5,369 bases of DNA, taken from the NCBI GenBank assembly GCA_031273515.1, contig JAISRU010000174.1, positions 1-5,369 of the forward strand, in the 5' to 3' direction. The first letter of the stretch is position 1, and each line of letters starts with the position of its first letter. This stretch comes from Bacteroidales bacterium (GTDB taxonomy: Bacteria > Bacteroidota > Bacteroidia > Bacteroidales > WCHB1-69). A model generated the notes under the pieces. It worked only from the letters and a program-made list of their open reading frames with translations. It did not search any database and was not told the origin of the DNA. The position numbers were made by a program, and so were the translations under genes. Shown here in pieces: positions 5,002 through 5,369 of the stretch.

Positions 5002-5369
5002 ATGGAAAGGACAAACGATTGGATAAAATTTGAAAGTCTGGGGTCAGGTGCATCCCAAGAGCAACCGCGTCAGTGGAAAGGAAAAACAGGAGGAGGTAAA
5101 TTCGGACAAAAAAGTCTGTTTTGTATCCTGCGAAGGATGAATGTTGCTTTTTTGTATCCGGTATTGTTTATCGTCGTTCCGTTTTACATGCTTTTTGCTC
5201 GAAAAGGTTATCTGTCGATCATGCGGTATTTTCGGCAATGTTACGGGATGTCGGTATGGAACTCGTTTCGTCAGACCTTCGTCAATCATTTGCTCTTCGG
5301 ACAGATTGTGCTGGATAAATTCGCCGCTCTGGTCGGCAATATCCGTTATTTTACGGCTGATATTACCGG
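5002..5369 (+). CDS. LpxL/HtrB-superfamily lipid A-type acyltransferase, N-terminal part (runs off window)
   Basis: An ATG at 5002 opens a frame that stays open to the window end, giving 122 complete residues of a protein usually about 300 long. WKGKTGGGKFG (25-35), a hydrophobic segment (about 48-65, VAFLYPVLFIVVPFYMLF), the basic stretch SIMRYFRQ (72-79) and HLLFGQIVLDKFAALVG (96-112) match the N-terminal region of Bacteroidota lauroyl/lipid A acyltransferases, which transfer an acyl chain onto lipid A or a related glycolipid at the inner face of the inner membrane. The catalytic HX4D motif lies beyond the window, so activity cannot be judged. Homologues usually start a few residues before WKGKT, so about 20 extra N-terminal residues here are unusual; there is no other Met in between. 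The reading frame is open upstream to a stop at 4891-4893 with no earlier ATG. The leader is entirely repeat-derived and no promoter is clear. A COG4261-like acyltransferase is the alternative within the same superfamily. Confidence 0.82.
   Translation, partial: MERTNDWIKFESLGSGASQEQPRQWKGKTGGGKFGQKSLFCILRRMNVAFLYPVLFIVVPFYMLFARKGYLSIMRYFRQCYGMSVWNSFRQTFVNHLLFGQIVLDKFAALVGNIRYFTADIT

Noticed and set aside
1..5369. A novel multi-gene system (defence, secretion or biosynthesis)
   Set aside because: The genes belong to unrelated known families with separate promoters or repeat elements between them; no functional coupling is visible.

Overview
This window looks like Bacteroidota (Bacteroidales-type) chromosome. 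All five recognisable genes and one further small gene lie on the + strand. The promoters that can be seen have the Bacteroidota -7 box TAnnTTTG (TATCTTTG at 1920-1927 and 4573-4580), start codons follow A-rich leaders without a clear Shine-Dalgarno, and the protein variants (YfhO-type membrane protein, LpxL-type acyltransferase beginning W-K-G-K-T) are those of this phylum. Genus cannot be fixed from the sequence alone.

Layout: (1) 1-963, the C-terminal part of a YfhO-family membrane protein. (2) 962-1105, an intergenic mosaic of short repeats. (3) 1106-1863, a compact IS200-like/RAYT cassette: a Y1 HUH transposase gene (1309-1776) with two direct copies of a two-hairpin REP-like unit upstream and one inverted copy downstream. 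(4) 1900-3176, a promoter and a complete Cys/Met-metabolism PLP enzyme. (5) 3237-4472, a complete EPSP synthase (aroA). (6) 4467-4563, a second repeat mosaic. (7) 4573-4811, a promoter and a 67-residue protein of unknown function. (8) 4803-5001, a 199-bp repeat element bounded by 21-bp inverted repeats. (9) 5002-5369, the N-terminal part of an LpxL/HtrB-type acyltransferase running off the window.

The protein-coding genes are ordinary housekeeping or envelope functions with no evident shared pathway: sulfur amino-acid metabolism, the shikimate pathway, and two envelope proteins. I see no defence system, CRISPR array, biosynthetic cluster or RNA gene. The unusual content is between the genes. 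The REP-like hairpins around the transposase keep their base pairing while their sequence changes, as expected of structures recognised by the transposase. A second, unrelated set of repeat modules (GTCTTGAACTGTGATTTAT, TTTCGGCTACGCTCAATAA, GCCATTCGG, an 8-bp tandem array and a CAATTCT heptamer) is shuffled and inverted among three intergenic gaps. It runs exactly up to or into the neighbouring genes: it supplies the last Ser codon and stop of aroA, and the last Leu-Ser codons and stop of the 67-residue gene. It also ends at the base before the acyltransferase start codon.
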